This document shows, piece by piece, positions 1-9,173 of a stretch of DNA of 64,000 nucleotides (the stretch's first letter is position 1; every line of letters starts with the position of its first letter). The notes beneath the pieces are model-generated. The model saw only the letters and a list, made by a program, of their open reading frames with translations, ran no database searches and was not told the origin of the DNA. Position numbers and translations under genes: made by a program. Where the stretch lies: positions 4,032,896 through 4,096,895 of the forward strand of contig OY282377.1 of assembly GCA_958295785.1 (NCBI GenBank), in the 5' to 3' direction. This DNA is from an uncultured Latescibacterota bacterium. Lineage in GTDB: Bacteria; Latescibacterota; UBA2968.

Positions 1-248
1 CAATTCATGGTTTGAAAAACATCGAAAGTTCTTTAACCTAATTGACTTGAGAAACATTTAACACCCCTTTCAGTAGGCAACGAAAATCTGTATGGCAACT
101 GCCAATATAACTTTGCAAAGCAATCACTGTCAAATGAGTTATCTCCATCCAGATGGCAGTGTGGATCGCATCACAATGGATTGGTCCGATCCACCGAGAG
201 GATGCTTGGCAAGGGTCGCGGGCTTTTGTTCGATGAAGCCTTAAAATG

Positions 249-277
249 TTGACTAAATGAATTTCATTGTTTAGATT
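249..277 (+). promoter_or_regulatory. Candidate sigma70-type promoter for the first TonB receptor
   Basis: TTGACT at 249-254 and TAGATT at 272-277 are separated by 17 bases, close to the bacterial housekeeping consensus. The site lies about 135 bases before the receptor start, leaving a long 5' untranslated region. Bases 1-248 hold no gene I can support; the long minus-strand frame across them is a shadow of the receptor. Confidence 0.4.
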
Positions 278-307
278 ACCCGTCAATGTACGCCGCATCT
301 CACCGCT

Positions 308-331
308 TTGCCCGTATGACCGTGCGGGCAA
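308..331 (+). other. Hairpin in the 5' leader of the first TonB receptor
   Basis: TTGCCCG and CGGGCAA form a perfect 7-bp stem around a 10-base loop, with no T-run after it. It sits between the candidate promoter and the start codon, so it could be an mRNA structure. No known riboswitch signature (for example a cobalamin box) is visible. Confidence 0.3.
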
Positions 332-412
332 CACAACAGATAGAAACACTTGACGCTCAATTTTTAGAGCAAAGTGTCGTCTGTTCAACTGGCATATCGA
401 AAGGAGTTTGCC

Positions 413-3043
413 ATGCCACACAGGTATCGTTTGAAGTCTCTTGCGCTCGGCTTCGCGCTCGCGATGAGCGGGAGTGCCATCGCGCAGGAGGGGCAATCTG
501 CCGCAAGCGCGGATACCACCGCGACCGAGTTTCCGGATATCCTCGAAGAGGTGATCGTGCTCGAGGAATTGGTGGTCATCGGGTCGCGCGCCCAACCGCG
601 TTCTGTCACCGAGTCCGCCGTGCCCATCGACGTGGTTGCCGGCGAAGAAGTCGCCAAACAGGCCGATACGGATTTGCAAAATCTGATCAGAAATATCGTG
701 CCCTCCTACAATGTCAGCACGCAACCGATCAGCGATGCGTCGACCGTGGTTCGCCCGGTCAATCTGCGGGGCTTGGCGCCCGACCACGCGATGGTGCTCA
801 TCAATGGCAAACGCCGCCACCGCGCCGCCGTGATCCACTGGTTGGGCAATGGCGTTGCCGATGGCGCGCAAGGCCCTGACATCTCCGCGATTCCGTCTAT
901 CGCCCTCAAGCGCGTGGAAGTCCTGCGCGATGGCGCGTCTGCCCAATACGGCTCTGACGCCATTGCCGGCGTGCTGAATTTCCAGTTGAAAGACAGTTAC
1001 AGAGGCGGTTCGGTTGAAATCAAACCCGGTATTTTCCAACAGGGCGATGGCCGCACTTATGCCGTCGCGGGCAATATCGGCCTGGGCAGCGAAAGGGCTT
1101 GGACCAACCTCAGCGTGGAATACGGAAATGCAGACGATACGGACCGTTCCGCGCAGCGCGCCGATGCCGCGCGTTTGATTAGGGAGGGCAATAGTGCCGT
1201 GGCCAATCCCGCGCAAGTTTGGGGGCAGCCCTTCGTCCGAAACGACCTGAAAATTTTTGCCAACTACGGCTTGTCCATCAATGACAACATCGAGTTCTAT
1301 GGGCATGGCAACTATGCGAGCAAAGAAGTGGAAGGCGGTTTCTTTTACCGCAATCCCAATACGCGGGGTGGCGTGTACAAAGGCCCGGTGCTCATGTTTG
1401 ACGGCACCGACTATCACACGCTCGCCGAAGCCGAAGAACTGGGGATTGTCGATGGCGTGAACGGCACGCGCACCGCGACATTGCTCGTGGGCAACATGAG
1501 CGGTGGCGATGTTCCCGTGGTGCCCATCGTCTGCGAGGTGCCCGACCAAAATGCCCTGCAACAAGTGCTCAATGACGCCAATTTGTTCACGTTCCGCGAA
1601 CTTTTCCCCGGCGGTTTTACGCCCCGATTTGGCGCGAATACGACAGACTACGCCATTCTGGGTGGCCTCAAGGGCACGGCATCGTCGCTGCTGTCGTGGG
1701 ATTTCAGCGCGTCTCTGGGACGCCACGAAGCCGATTTCTTCATTTTCAACACCGTGAACGCCTCTTTGGGGGCCAACACGCCCACGACATTTGATCCCGG
1801 TGCCTACATCCAAACCGATACCAATTTCAACTTCGACGTGACCTATCCGTTCAGCGATCAGTTCTTTTTCGCTGCCGGAGCGGAATATCGCATTGAAAAT
1901 TTTGAAATTGTGCTCGGACAAGCCGAGTCTTTTCAAATAGGCCCTCTGGCGGGGCAAGGGTTTAGCGCGGCTTCCAATGGGTTCCCGGGGTTCAGCAATA
2001 TCGCCGCAGGGAGCTGGAGCCGCGCCAACTGGGCGATTTACGGCGATGCGGAATTTAACCCCATTGAAAACTGGTTGGTTGCCGCTGCGCTGCGCTTTGA
2101 AAATTTCGAGGATTTTGGTTCTACGACCAACTACAAGTTGGCGACCAACTACGGGGTCAACGAAAATTTGAAGGTGCGCGGCTCTTTTAGCACGGGCTTT
2201 CGCGCGCCCACGCCCGGACAGCAAAATGCCTTTAACGTGACCACCGAATTTAATGCAGCGCGAAACGATTTGATCAATCGCGGCGTGATCCCCTCGACCA
2301 ATGACGCGGCAGCACTGAAGGGGGGCAAGGCGCTGAAGCCCGAAAAGTCGATCAACTTCACGGCTGGCCTGATCGTGACGGTGCCCATTTATCCCATAGA
2401 AACCAATATCGAGCCGGTCAATATCACCGCCGACTATTTCAACATCGCCGTGAAAGATCGCTTGACGCTCTCGCAAGACTATACGCTCACCGAAACCGAG
2501 GTGCAACAACTGATCTCTTCCGGCTTCACCAGTGCGCGCAATCTGCAAGAGTTCGTCTTCTTCATCAACGATTTTGAAACGAGCACGCAGGGGATCGACA
2601 TCGTGATCACGGCGCCGTTTTGCTGTGATGGCGAGATCAGCCTCGCGTACAACTTCACCAGCACCGAGGTCACCAAACGCACGGAAACCCTCGACGATAC
2701 CCGCATCCGGGAATTGCAGGAGGGCCTCCCCAAGCACCGCGCGAATTTGACCCTGACCAAAACCTTCAGAGAGAAAATCGATCTCTTGGGGCGCGTGCGG
2801 TACTATGCTTCATGGTACGATTCCGAGGACAGTTATACTTATGGCGACGAATTTGTGCTCGACTTGGAAGCCAGCTACGCCTTGGCCAAGCATTCCAGAA
2901 TAACCGTGGGTGCCCAAAACGTCCTCGATATCTATCCCGACGTCAATCCGAATGCGACCAGCGTTGGCCGCTTGTACAGCCAGTTTAGCCCATTTGGCTT
3001 TGGCGGCGCGTTCTGGTACGGAAAATACACCTTCTCCTTTTAG
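413..3043 (+). CDS. TonB-dependent outer-membrane receptor (paralogue 1)
   Basis: An 876-residue outer-membrane receptor expected to import a chelate or large nutrient with energy from TonB. The chosen ATG follows AAAGGAG by a good distance; an in-frame ATG 13 codons earlier has no such site. A signal peptide (LALGFALAMSGSAIAQ) is followed by a TonB-box-like segment (EELVVIGSRAQPR) and a plug domain containing NLRGLAPDHAMVLINGKRR and RVEVLRDGASAQYGSDAIAG, typical of the family. The rest fits a 22-strand barrel ending in the usual aromatic residue (YTFSF). It is the first of a tandem pair with the gene at 3196. The substrate cannot be told from sequence, and no heme, siderophore or B12 genes adjoin it. 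Confidence 0.93.
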   Translation: MPHRYRLKSLALGFALAMSGSAIAQEGQSAASADTTATEFPDILEEVIVLEELVVIGSRAQPRSVTESAVPIDVVAGEEVAKQADTDLQNLIRNIVPSYNVSTQPISDASTVVRPVNLRGLAPDHAMVLINGKRRHRAAVIHWLGNGVADGAQGPDISAIPSIALKRVEVLRDGASAQYGSDAIAGVLNFQLKDSYRGGSVEIKPGIFQQGDGRTYAVAGNIGLGSERAWTNLSVEYGNADDTDRSAQRADAARLIREGNSAVANPAQVWGQPFVRNDLKIFANYGLSINDNIEFYGHGNYASKEVEGGFFYRNPNTRGGVYKGPVLMFDGTDYHTLAEAEELGIVDGVNGTRTATLLVGNMSGGDVPVVPIVCEVPDQNALQQVLNDANLFTFRELFPGGFTPRFGANTTDYAILGGLKGTASSLLSWDFSASLGRHEADFFIFNTVNASLGANTPTTFDPGAYIQTDTNFNFDVTYPFSDQFFFAAGAEYRIENFEIVLGQAESFQIGPLAGQGFSAASNGFPGFSNIAAGSWSRANWAIYGDAEFNPIENWLVAAALRFENFEDFGSTTNYKLATNYGVNENLKVRGSFSTGFRAPTPGQQNAFNVTTEFNAARNDLINRGVIPSTNDAAALKGGKALKPEKSINFTAGLIVTVPIYPIETNIEPVNITADYFNIAVKDRLTLSQDYTLTETEVQQLISSGFTSARNLQEFVFFINDFETSTQGIDIVITAPFCCDGEISLAYNFTSTEVTKRTETLDDTRIRELQEGLPKHRANLTLTKTFREKIDLLGRVRYYASWYDSEDSYTYGDEFVLDLEASYALAKHSRITVGAQNVLDIYPDVNPNATSVGRLYSQFSPFGFGGAFWYGKYTFSF

Positions 3044-3119
3044 GACCTATCCCCCTAATCTCCCTTCCCAACAGGGATGGGGAACACATCTTCCGTTGCA
3101 GGGAGAGGTCCCATAAACC

Positions 3120-3158
3120 AAGAGACCGGGTTTTCAAAACTCGGTCTCTTTTTTTTTT
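3120..3158 (+). terminator. Rho-independent terminator after receptor 1
   Basis: AGAGACCG pairs with CGGTCTCT, extended by GTTTT/AAAAC, and is followed by ten T residues. It is 76 bases after the stop codon. Almost the same hairpin follows receptor 2, so the terminator was duplicated with the gene. Confidence 0.85.
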
Positions 3159-3170
3159 CGTCAATTATCG

Positions 3171-3176
3171 TATAAT
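3171..3176 (+). promoter_or_regulatory. Perfect -10 hexamer before receptor 2
   Basis: TATAAT lies just after the terminator of receptor 1 and 20 bases before the ATG of receptor 2. No clear -35 box is present because the upstream position falls in the terminator T-run. The spacing would give a very short leader carrying the AAGGAG ribosome site. The same motif recurs at 5873-5878, where a MITE-like element abuts it. Confidence 0.35.
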
Positions 3177-3195
3177 ACATATAAGGAGTCCTCCC

Positions 3196-5742
3196 ATGCC
3201 GCACAAATATCCCTTCGCCCTCGTCATCGCGCTCGCCATGAGCAACATCGCCATCGCGCAGGAAAATCCATCGCCCACGAGCGCGGATACCACCTCGACC
3301 GAGTTTTCGGATATCCTCGAACAAGTGGTCGTGCTCGACGAATTGGTGGTGACGGGTTCGCGCGCGCAACCGCGTTCCGTCGCCGAGTCTGCCGTGCCCA
3401 TCGACGTGGTTGCCGGCGAAGATTTCGTCAAACAGGGCGGGACGGATTTGCCCGATCTTCTGAGAAATGTCGTGCCGTCTTACAACGTCAATATCCAGCC
3501 GATCAGCGATGCAGCGACCTTTGTCCGACCGGCCAATCTGCGCGGGCTGGCACCCGACCACACCTTGGTGCTCGTCAATGGCAAACGCCGCCACCGCGGA
3601 TCGGTGATCTCATGGTGGCCCACGGGTGTCTCCGATGCGGCGCAAGGCCCCGACATATCCCCGATTCCGGCCATTGCCCTCAAGCGCGTGGAAGTCCTGC
3701 GCGACGGCGCCTCGGCGCAATACGGCTCTGACGCCATTGCCGGGGTGATGAACTTCCAACTCAAAGACAATGACAAGGGCGCGTCTTTTCAACTCAAACC
3801 CGGCATTTTCCAAGCGGGCGACGGTTTTGCGTACAGTGTCGCGGGCAATGTCGGCCTAGGCAGTGACCGGACTTGGATAAACCTCAGCGCGGAGTACGGC
3901 AATGCGGACGAGACGGACCGCGCTGTGCAACGCGCCGATGCCGCGCGTTTGATTGCGCTGGGCAAGGATATAGCCGATCCTGCCCAACCCTGGGGCCAAC
4001 CCATTGTTCGCAATGACGTGAAACTCTTTGTCAATTACGGCGCGTCCATCAACGACAATGTCGCGTTTTACGGGCACGGCAATTTTGCCAGCAAGGAAGT
4101 CGAAGGCGGGTTTTACTTCCGCAATCCCAATGAGCGACACGGCGTGTACAGCATCGATAAGGGCGAGACCCTGCTCATTGGCAGTTTGAGCGGGCGCGTG
4201 GTGCCCGTGGTGCCCATCGCCAATGACGTGCCGCATCCCGATTCCCTGCAAAAGGTTTTCGACGACCCGGATTTGTTCACGTTCCAAGAAATGTTTCCCA
4301 ATGGTTTCACGCCCCGGTTCGGCGCGAACACGCAAGACCGCGCCCTGTTGGCCGGGATTAAGGGCACGAAATCGCTGTTGTCATGGGACCTCAGCGCGTC
4401 TTATGGGCGTCACGAAACCGATTTTTTTATTCACCGAACCATCAATGCGTCTTTAGGCCCCAGCACCCCGACTGCATTTGACCCAGGCGCGTACATCCAG
4501 ACCGATACCAATTTCAACTTCGATGTGACCTACCCATTTAGCGAGCGGTTCTTCTTTGCGACCGGGCTTGAATATCGCATTGAAAATTTTGAAATCGCGA
4601 GCGGGGAGCCAAAGTCTTATGAAGTGGGCCCGTTGGCGCGCTATGGTTTTCTGCCGAGTTCCAATGGGTTCCCGGGGTTCAGCGATGTTGCCGCAGGGGC
4701 GTGGCACCGCGCCAACTGGGCGATTTACGGCGATGTGGAATTGAACCCGCAGGACAATTGGCTGCTCGGCGTTGCGTTGCGCTTTGAAAATTTCGAGGGG
4801 TTTGGCACCACGATCAATTACAAGTTGGCGACCAACTACGGGATCAACGAGAATGTGAAAGTGCGCGGCTCATTCAGCACGGGCTTCAGAGCACCCACGC
4901 CCGGGCAACAAAATGCCTACAACGAGACCACAGAGTCCGGCGAAGATGGCGAAGGCAATCTCATCTTGGTCAATAAAGCCACGATTCCCTCAACGCATCC
5001 GGCCGCGAAACTGGTGGGGGGCGATGTGCTAGAGCCGGAAAAATCGCTCAATATCTCGGCTGGCCTCGTTGTGGCGGTTCCCGGTTATCCCGTCAATATC
5101 ACGCTCGACTATTTCAATATTGTGGTGAAAGATCGCCTGACGACCTCGCAGGACTTTAAGCTCGATGAACTCGGCGACGCACAAAGAGAACAACTGCGCG
5201 CCGCGGGCATCACCAATCTGCAAGAGTTCCGCTTCTTTACCAATAATTTTGAAACGCGCACCCAGGGAATTGACGTTGTTCTCACAACGCCGTTCAGGTC
5301 TAAGGGAGAACTGAGCCTCGCGTATAATTTCACCAGAACCGATGTCACCAAATCCGACGACCTCGTCAACCAAAAACGCATCACGCTCTTGGAAAAGGGA
5401 CTGCCCAGGCACCGCGCAAATTTGACCCTGACCCACGCCCCGACCGATTATTGGCGCGCGTTGGGCCGCGCCAGTTATTACGGTTCGTGGGATGAATGGG
5501 ACTGGGGCCACCAAGTTTTTGGAAGCGCGTTGTTGCTCGACCTCGAGTCCAGTTTTTCACTCGGTGCTGGATCGACAATCACTATCGGCATTCAAAATGT
5601 CCTCAACACCGAGCCGACGAATTACGAGAACAAGATCGCAGGCGAGGACCCCGCAACCGGCCTCGGCAGACCCTTCGGCGAGCACAGTCCATTTGGCTTT
5701 GGCGGCGCGTTCTGGTACGGAAAATACACCTTCTCCTTTTAG
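3196..5742 (+). CDS. TonB-dependent outer-membrane receptor (paralogue 2)
   Basis: An 848-residue paralogue of the preceding receptor, with ATAAGGAG just before the ATG. Signal peptide, TonB-box-like segment (LDELVVTGSRAQPR), plug (NLRGLAPDHTLVLVNGKRR) and C-terminal strand (FGGAFWYGKYTFSF) all match receptor 1 closely. The main differences are in the barrel: a shorter segment around residues 310-340 and changed loops near residues 600-640. This suggests a tandem duplication followed by divergence of ligand-contacting loops. It has its own candidate -10 box and its own terminator, so the two may be expressed separately. Confidence 0.93.
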   Translation: MPHKYPFALVIALAMSNIAIAQENPSPTSADTTSTEFSDILEQVVVLDELVVTGSRAQPRSVAESAVPIDVVAGEDFVKQGGTDLPDLLRNVVPSYNVNIQPISDAATFVRPANLRGLAPDHTLVLVNGKRRHRGSVISWWPTGVSDAAQGPDISPIPAIALKRVEVLRDGASAQYGSDAIAGVMNFQLKDNDKGASFQLKPGIFQAGDGFAYSVAGNVGLGSDRTWINLSAEYGNADETDRAVQRADAARLIALGKDIADPAQPWGQPIVRNDVKLFVNYGASINDNVAFYGHGNFASKEVEGGFYFRNPNERHGVYSIDKGETLLIGSLSGRVVPVVPIANDVPHPDSLQKVFDDPDLFTFQEMFPNGFTPRFGANTQDRALLAGIKGTKSLLSWDLSASYGRHETDFFIHRTINASLGPSTPTAFDPGAYIQTDTNFNFDVTYPFSERFFFATGLEYRIENFEIASGEPKSYEVGPLARYGFLPSSNGFPGFSDVAAGAWHRANWAIYGDVELNPQDNWLLGVALRFENFEGFGTTINYKLATNYGINENVKVRGSFSTGFRAPTPGQQNAYNETTESGEDGEGNLILVNKATIPSTHPAAKLVGGDVLEPEKSLNISAGLVVAVPGYPVNITLDYFNIVVKDRLTTSQDFKLDELGDAQREQLRAAGITNLQEFRFFTNNFETRTQGIDVVLTTPFRSKGELSLAYNFTRTDVTKSDDLVNQKRITLLEKGLPRHRANLTLTHAPTDYWRALGRASYYGSWDEWDWGHQVFGSALLLDLESSFSLGAGSTITIGIQNVLNTEPTNYENKIAGEDPATGLGRPFGEHSPFGFGGAFWYGKYTFSF

Positions 5743-5819
5743 GACCTACCTCCCTAACCTCCCTTCCTAACAGGAATGGGAAACACATCTCCCGTTGCAG
5801 GGAGAGGTCCCATAAACCA

Positions 5820-5855
5820 AGAGACCGGGTTTTCAAAACTCGGTCTCTTTTTTTT
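5820..5855 (+). terminator. Rho-independent terminator after receptor 2
   Basis: The stem AGAGACCGGGTTTT / AAAACTCGGTCTCT is followed by eight T residues. It is a copy of the hairpin at 3120-3158. Confidence 0.85.
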
Positions 5856-5876
5856 CCAACCGTCAATTATCGTATA

Positions 5877-6247
5877 ATACCAAATTGAATTGCTTTCGTC
5901 CTAATGTGATGCGATATGCGACCCGCAAATGATCCTCTTGCCGTTACGCAGTACGTCAAATAAGCCCTGGCAAAATGCCATCCCAAAAGACCATCAGATC
6001 ATGCCATCGCGCACAGCGCGCAAGGCCGTCTCGCAACCAACCTCCCTCTTGCAACTTCCTTCGCAGGCCAACGCATGTCGTAGTGCTACAAAAGCGATTT
6101 GCGCTGTGCAAGCCCCTCGGCGCATGAGAGCGGCATTTTTGAACTGCTGGGCAGTTGTACCCCGCTCGCCTACTTTTTTTTCCTGTTGAAAAAAAGTCGG
6201 TCGCCGCACGCCGTAGGCACAGGCGTAGCCAACGCATCGAAGGCAAC
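5877..6247. mobile_element. MITE-like element, copy 1 (right end missing)
   Basis: The element starts with ATACCAAATTGAAT, the terminal sequence shared with the copies at 19877 and 26216. It matches them up to the segment GCATCGAAGGCAAC and then departs, so the right inverted terminus is lost. It contains no open frame shared between copies, and a short inverted repeat (ACTTTTTTTT / AAAAAAAGT) near 6170-6198. It lies against a TATAAT motif copied from the receptor intergenic region. Confidence 0.65.
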
Positions 6248-6314
6248 CCACATGGAGGCAGAACCAAACGCTTTATGAGGTTGCTTGGAATGAGGTCGAA
6301 CGGCTTTGGGCGCA

Positions 6315-6395
6315 ACTTACGGTTCGCCAGAGGGCGATAAACTCGATGTATGGGTCACGCTCATCGAAGCGTATGAACAAAAGCGAACCCCCATG
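6315..6395 (+). pseudogene. Fragment of a HigA-type antitoxin gene
   Basis: Twenty-seven codons read TYGSPEGDKLDVWVTLIEAY followed by EQKRTPM, resembling the region before the helix-turn-helix in HigA antitoxins (PEGD..LxVL..LIEAYE.K.YP). There is no start, no DNA-binding domain and no adjacent toxin. It lies against the broken right end of MITE copy 1, so the element or a deletion probably removed the rest. Confidence 0.4.
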
Positions 6396-6419
6396 AGCGC
6401 GTACTCATGGGGGTTTTGT
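6386..6419 (-). terminator. Terminator hairpin after the response regulator
   Basis: AACCCCCATGAG and CTCATGGGGGTT form a perfect 12-bp stem with a 6-base loop. On the minus strand it follows the stop codon of the response regulator by about 25 bases. Short T-rich tracts occur on both sides, so it may work in both directions. Confidence 0.7.
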
Positions 6420-6442
6420 TGTACCGAGTGCCGATGTGGGAA

Positions 6443-7114
6443 TCAGGGCGGATCGAATTTGTAGCCCACGCCGCGCACGGTGGTAATGGCGTTGCCCGAT
6501 TCGCCGAGTTTGGAGCGCAAGCGGCGAATGTGGACATCCACGGTACGCATGCCGCCGTAATAATCGTAGCCCCAAATGCTGTCGAGCAAGTCCGAGCGGG
6601 TAAATACGCGGGCCTCGTGCGTCGCCAGGTGCTTGAGCAGTTCGTATTCTTTGAGGGTGAGTTCGACAACGCTGCCCTTGACGCGCACTTCGTAGCGCGC
6701 CATATTGATGACGAGGTCATCTATTTTGACGGTGTGGGCGTCGGGGGTGTAATCGTCGTTCCAGAGGGCCAGGCGCAAGCGGGCTTCAAATTCGCGCAGG
6801 CTATAGGGCTTGATGACAAAATTCGAAATTCCGAGCGAAAAATCCAGGTTGAGCGCGGTCATTTCATCGGTGACGACGAGCAGGGAACAGTCGTTGGCAG
6901 GGCGGTGTTTTTGCAGGTGCGCGATGGCGTGTGCGAGGCGATCAAGCGAGGATTCCGGGTCGATGATGGTCAGGTCAATCCCATTGGCGGGAACAGAAGG
7001 CAAGCGACTCTGCCCGCGCATGATCAGGTGTTCAACCCGATGCCCGATGTATTCGAGGTCAGATTTGAGACGCGCGCCGTGGGCTTCGTCCGCGAGAAGG
7101 AGAATCGTTGCCAT
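6443..7114 (-). CDS. OmpR/PhoB-family response regulator
   Basis: A 223-residue two-domain transcription factor. Residues 1-110 form a receiver-like domain: the acidic pair in LLADEAH, the likely phospho-acceptor Asp in LTIIDPES and the conserved Lys in FVIKPYS are visible. Residues 125-223 are a winged-helix DNA-binding domain ending in VDVHIRRLRSKLGE and TTVRGVGYKFDPP, as in PhoB/OmpR. The start MATILLLADE was chosen because the family begins here; a GTG 20 codons upstream is possible. No clear ribosome site is seen and no sensor kinase is adjacent, so it is an orphan in this window. Confidence 0.85.
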   Translation of the reverse strand: MATILLLADEAHGARLKSDLEYIGHRVEHLIMRGQSRLPSVPANGIDLTIIDPESSLDRLAHAIAHLQKHRPANDCSLLVVTDEMTALNLDFSLGISNFVIKPYSLREFEARLRLALWNDDYTPDAHTVKIDDLVINMARYEVRVKGSVVELTLKEYELLKHLATHEARVFTRSDLLDSIWGYDYYGGMRTVDVHIRRLRSKLGESGNAITTVRGVGYKFDPP

Positions 7115-7295
7115 GAGAAAAAAAGAAAGGGAGGGATTGATACGACGTATCGGAATGGTTTTGGTGCGCCACACTATCCTGACGACATATTGAGAAGTTG
7201 GAAATTAGGGCGTGCAAGAAATTTTGTCAAGCCGTATCTTAAAAAGGAATTTCGATCAGTCGTTCCCTGCAACCCATCAACACAGGAGCACATCT

Positions 7296-8933
7296 ATGGA
7301 TTCTCCTCATGTGATTTCGCAACCCGCTTATAGGCCATCCGTTATGGGCAAAAATGGCGTGGTGGCATCGGCCCATTGCCTCGCTTCCCAAGCGGGCATT
7401 CAACTTCTGATGGCCGGGGGCAATGCCATTGACGCCGCCATTGCCACAGCCGCTGCGCTCGGCGTGGTCGAGCCGCAATCCTCTGGCATAGGCGGCGATG
7501 GCTTTATCTCGATCTACGACGCCAAAACCGGCGATGTCTATGCCGTCAATGCCACGGGCGCGGCGCCCACGGGGGCGACCCGAGAATTTTATCTCAAACG
7601 CAATGGCATCCCGATGAAAGGGATTTTGAGCGTTTCCATCCCCGGCTTGGTGGATGGCTGGCTCGTCGCACACGAACACTTTGGCACGCGCCCGCTCGAC
7701 GAGGTCTTTGCCCCGGCCATTGGCTTGTGCGAAGATGGCTTTCCGCTGAGTCACAAACTGGCCGGCAGCTTGAGCGGAGAGACAAAACGCTTTGCGTCTG
7801 ACCCACACACGCGGGCCGTTTTCACCAACGACGGCCAGCCCCTCGCGCCGGGCGATATCGTCTATCAAAAAGACCTGGGCAAAACCCTGCGAACCCTTGC
7901 CGCGCAGGGCCGCGATGCGTTTTACGAAGGGGAAATCGCCAAAGCCATTGTCGCATTCAGCCAATCGCGCACGGGCTTGCTCACCAAAGCCGATATGAAA
8001 AACCACCGCGCCCGCATCGTCGATCCCATTGCCGTGGCGTACAAAGGTTATACCGTCTATGAAACGCCGCCCAACTCGAGCGGGCACATCTTGTTGCAAG
8101 AACTCAATATTGTCGAAAATTTTGACCTTCGCGCCCTCGGCTACAACAGCGCGGCGAGCATTCACTTGATGGTCGAAGCCAAAAAACTCGCGTTTGCGGA
8201 CCGCGAAAAGTACGTGGCCGATCCCGACTGGATCGATGTGCCGATAGAGGGCCTGCTGTCCAAAGCCTACGCCAAAGAGCGCGCGTCCCTGATCGACCCC
8301 GAGCGCGCCGCTATCCACGTTCCGCCCGGCATTCCCGAAGCGGTGGAAGACACCACTTGTTTTTGCGTGGCAGACAAGGCGGGCAATGCGGTGTGTCAAC
8401 TCCAGAGCATTCAATCCGGATGGGGATCGAGCCTGATTGCGGGCGAGACCGGCATTTTGCTCAACAACCGCATGACCTATTGGCACTTGGAAGAAGATCA
8501 TCCCAACTGCCTCATGCCCGGCAAACGGGTTCGCCACACGATGAACCCGGTGATCGTCACCAAAGACGGCAAGCCCGTTTTGATCTGCGGCACCCCGGGC
8601 GCAGACACGCAGGTTCAGACCAACTTGCAACTGGTGACGCATATCTTGGACTTTGGCCTGACCCCGCAAGAAGCAGTCGAAGCGCCGCGCTGGCGTTCTT
8701 TGCAAAACCCGATGGAATCCACAGTGCCCCACACCTGCGAAGACGTGCTGCAACTCGAAACCCGTTTTGACACCTTTTTGTGCGAAACCCTCGCCCGAAA
8801 AGGTCACGACCTCCGCTACGTCCCAAGCTGGGGTGGGCCGGGCAACGCGCAAGCCATTCAGATCGATCCCGCAACCGGCAACATGATGGGCGGCTCAGAC
8901 CCCCGGCGCGATGGCTATGCGGTTGCGTTTTAA
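7296..8933 (+). CDS. ggt: Gamma-glutamyltransferase (glutathione hydrolase family)
   Basis: A 545-residue enzyme of the Ntn-hydrolase gamma-glutamyltranspeptidase family, which cleaves gamma-glutamyl bonds and transfers the glutamyl group. It matures by self-cleavage before a nucleophilic Thr. That site is in EDTTCFCVADKAGNAV, about residue 355. The N-terminal AIDAAIATAAALGVVEPQSS and GIGGDGF and the later LICGTPGADTQVQ are family landmarks. The start follows CAGGAG. I see no signal peptide, so a cytoplasmic acylase or hydrolase role is as likely as periplasmic glutathione use. It is followed by two short dispersed repeats and then the enolase-superfamily gene. Confidence 0.9.
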   Translation: MDSPHVISQPAYRPSVMGKNGVVASAHCLASQAGIQLLMAGGNAIDAAIATAAALGVVEPQSSGIGGDGFISIYDAKTGDVYAVNATGAAPTGATREFYLKRNGIPMKGILSVSIPGLVDGWLVAHEHFGTRPLDEVFAPAIGLCEDGFPLSHKLAGSLSGETKRFASDPHTRAVFTNDGQPLAPGDIVYQKDLGKTLRTLAAQGRDAFYEGEIAKAIVAFSQSRTGLLTKADMKNHRARIVDPIAVAYKGYTVYETPPNSSGHILLQELNIVENFDLRALGYNSAASIHLMVEAKKLAFADREKYVADPDWIDVPIEGLLSKAYAKERASLIDPERAAIHVPPGIPEAVEDTTCFCVADKAGNAVCQLQSIQSGWGSSLIAGETGILLNNRMTYWHLEEDHPNCLMPGKRVRHTMNPVIVTKDGKPVLICGTPGADTQVQTNLQLVTHILDFGLTPQEAVEAPRWRSLQNPMESTVPHTCEDVLQLETRFDTFLCETLARKGHDLRYVPSWGGPGNAQAIQIDPATGNMMGGSDPRRDGYAVAF

Positions 8934-9015
8934 GGTGAGAGGACAGCAGTCCCCGCGCCCTGCCCAAAAGCCCCAATCGTTCAGCGTTCCGTTACCCGTT
9001 CCCAAACGCCAAACC

Positions 9016-9042
9016 GTAGGGGCGGCGCCTCCGTGCCCGCCC
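9016..9042. repeat. Dispersed palindrome-like repeat, family A
   Basis: GTAGGGGCG begins a 27-base GC-rich unit ending in GTGCCCGCCC. Related units lie at 10400, 23450, 26075, 28224 and 57447, with a degenerate inverted copy near 54391. Each can fold as an imperfect hairpin, and all lie in intergenic DNA, like REP sequences. Confidence 0.7.
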
Positions 9043-9078
9043 ACTGATGAGTTGCTACATAGATGTGCCCCATCCGCC

Positions 9079-9113
9079 GATGCACGGGCCTGAGCAACGG
9101 CCAGTTGTACCCC
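9079..9113. repeat. Dispersed repeat, family B
   Basis: The unit contains ACGGGCCTGA, ACGGCCAGTT and GTACCCC. Related units occur at 40223-40257 and 54424-54457, and the last part (CAGTTGTACCCC) is also inside the MITE-like elements. Confidence 0.5.
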
Positions 9114-9173
9114 TCCCCGTTGATTCGTTGATTCGCAGAGTGGTCGTTTTTACATTTTCTTCAAGGAGCATCC

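Noticed and set aside
1-412. Possible riboswitch before the first TonB receptor
   Set aside because: Only one short hairpin is present; no cobalamin-box or other conserved riboswitch core is visible.
38-2737. An 899-codon open frame on the minus strand
   Set aside because: It is the antisense of a clear TonB receptor with no recognisable domains or ribosome site; codon bias of GC-rich genes creates such frames.
5929-6340. Small frames inside the MITE-like elements
   Set aside because: They are not conserved between the three copies and have no ribosome sites.
7239-8852. A 537-codon minus-strand frame
   Set aside because: It lies antisense to gamma-glutamyltransferase, whose catalytic motifs are intact; no motifs are seen on the minus strand.
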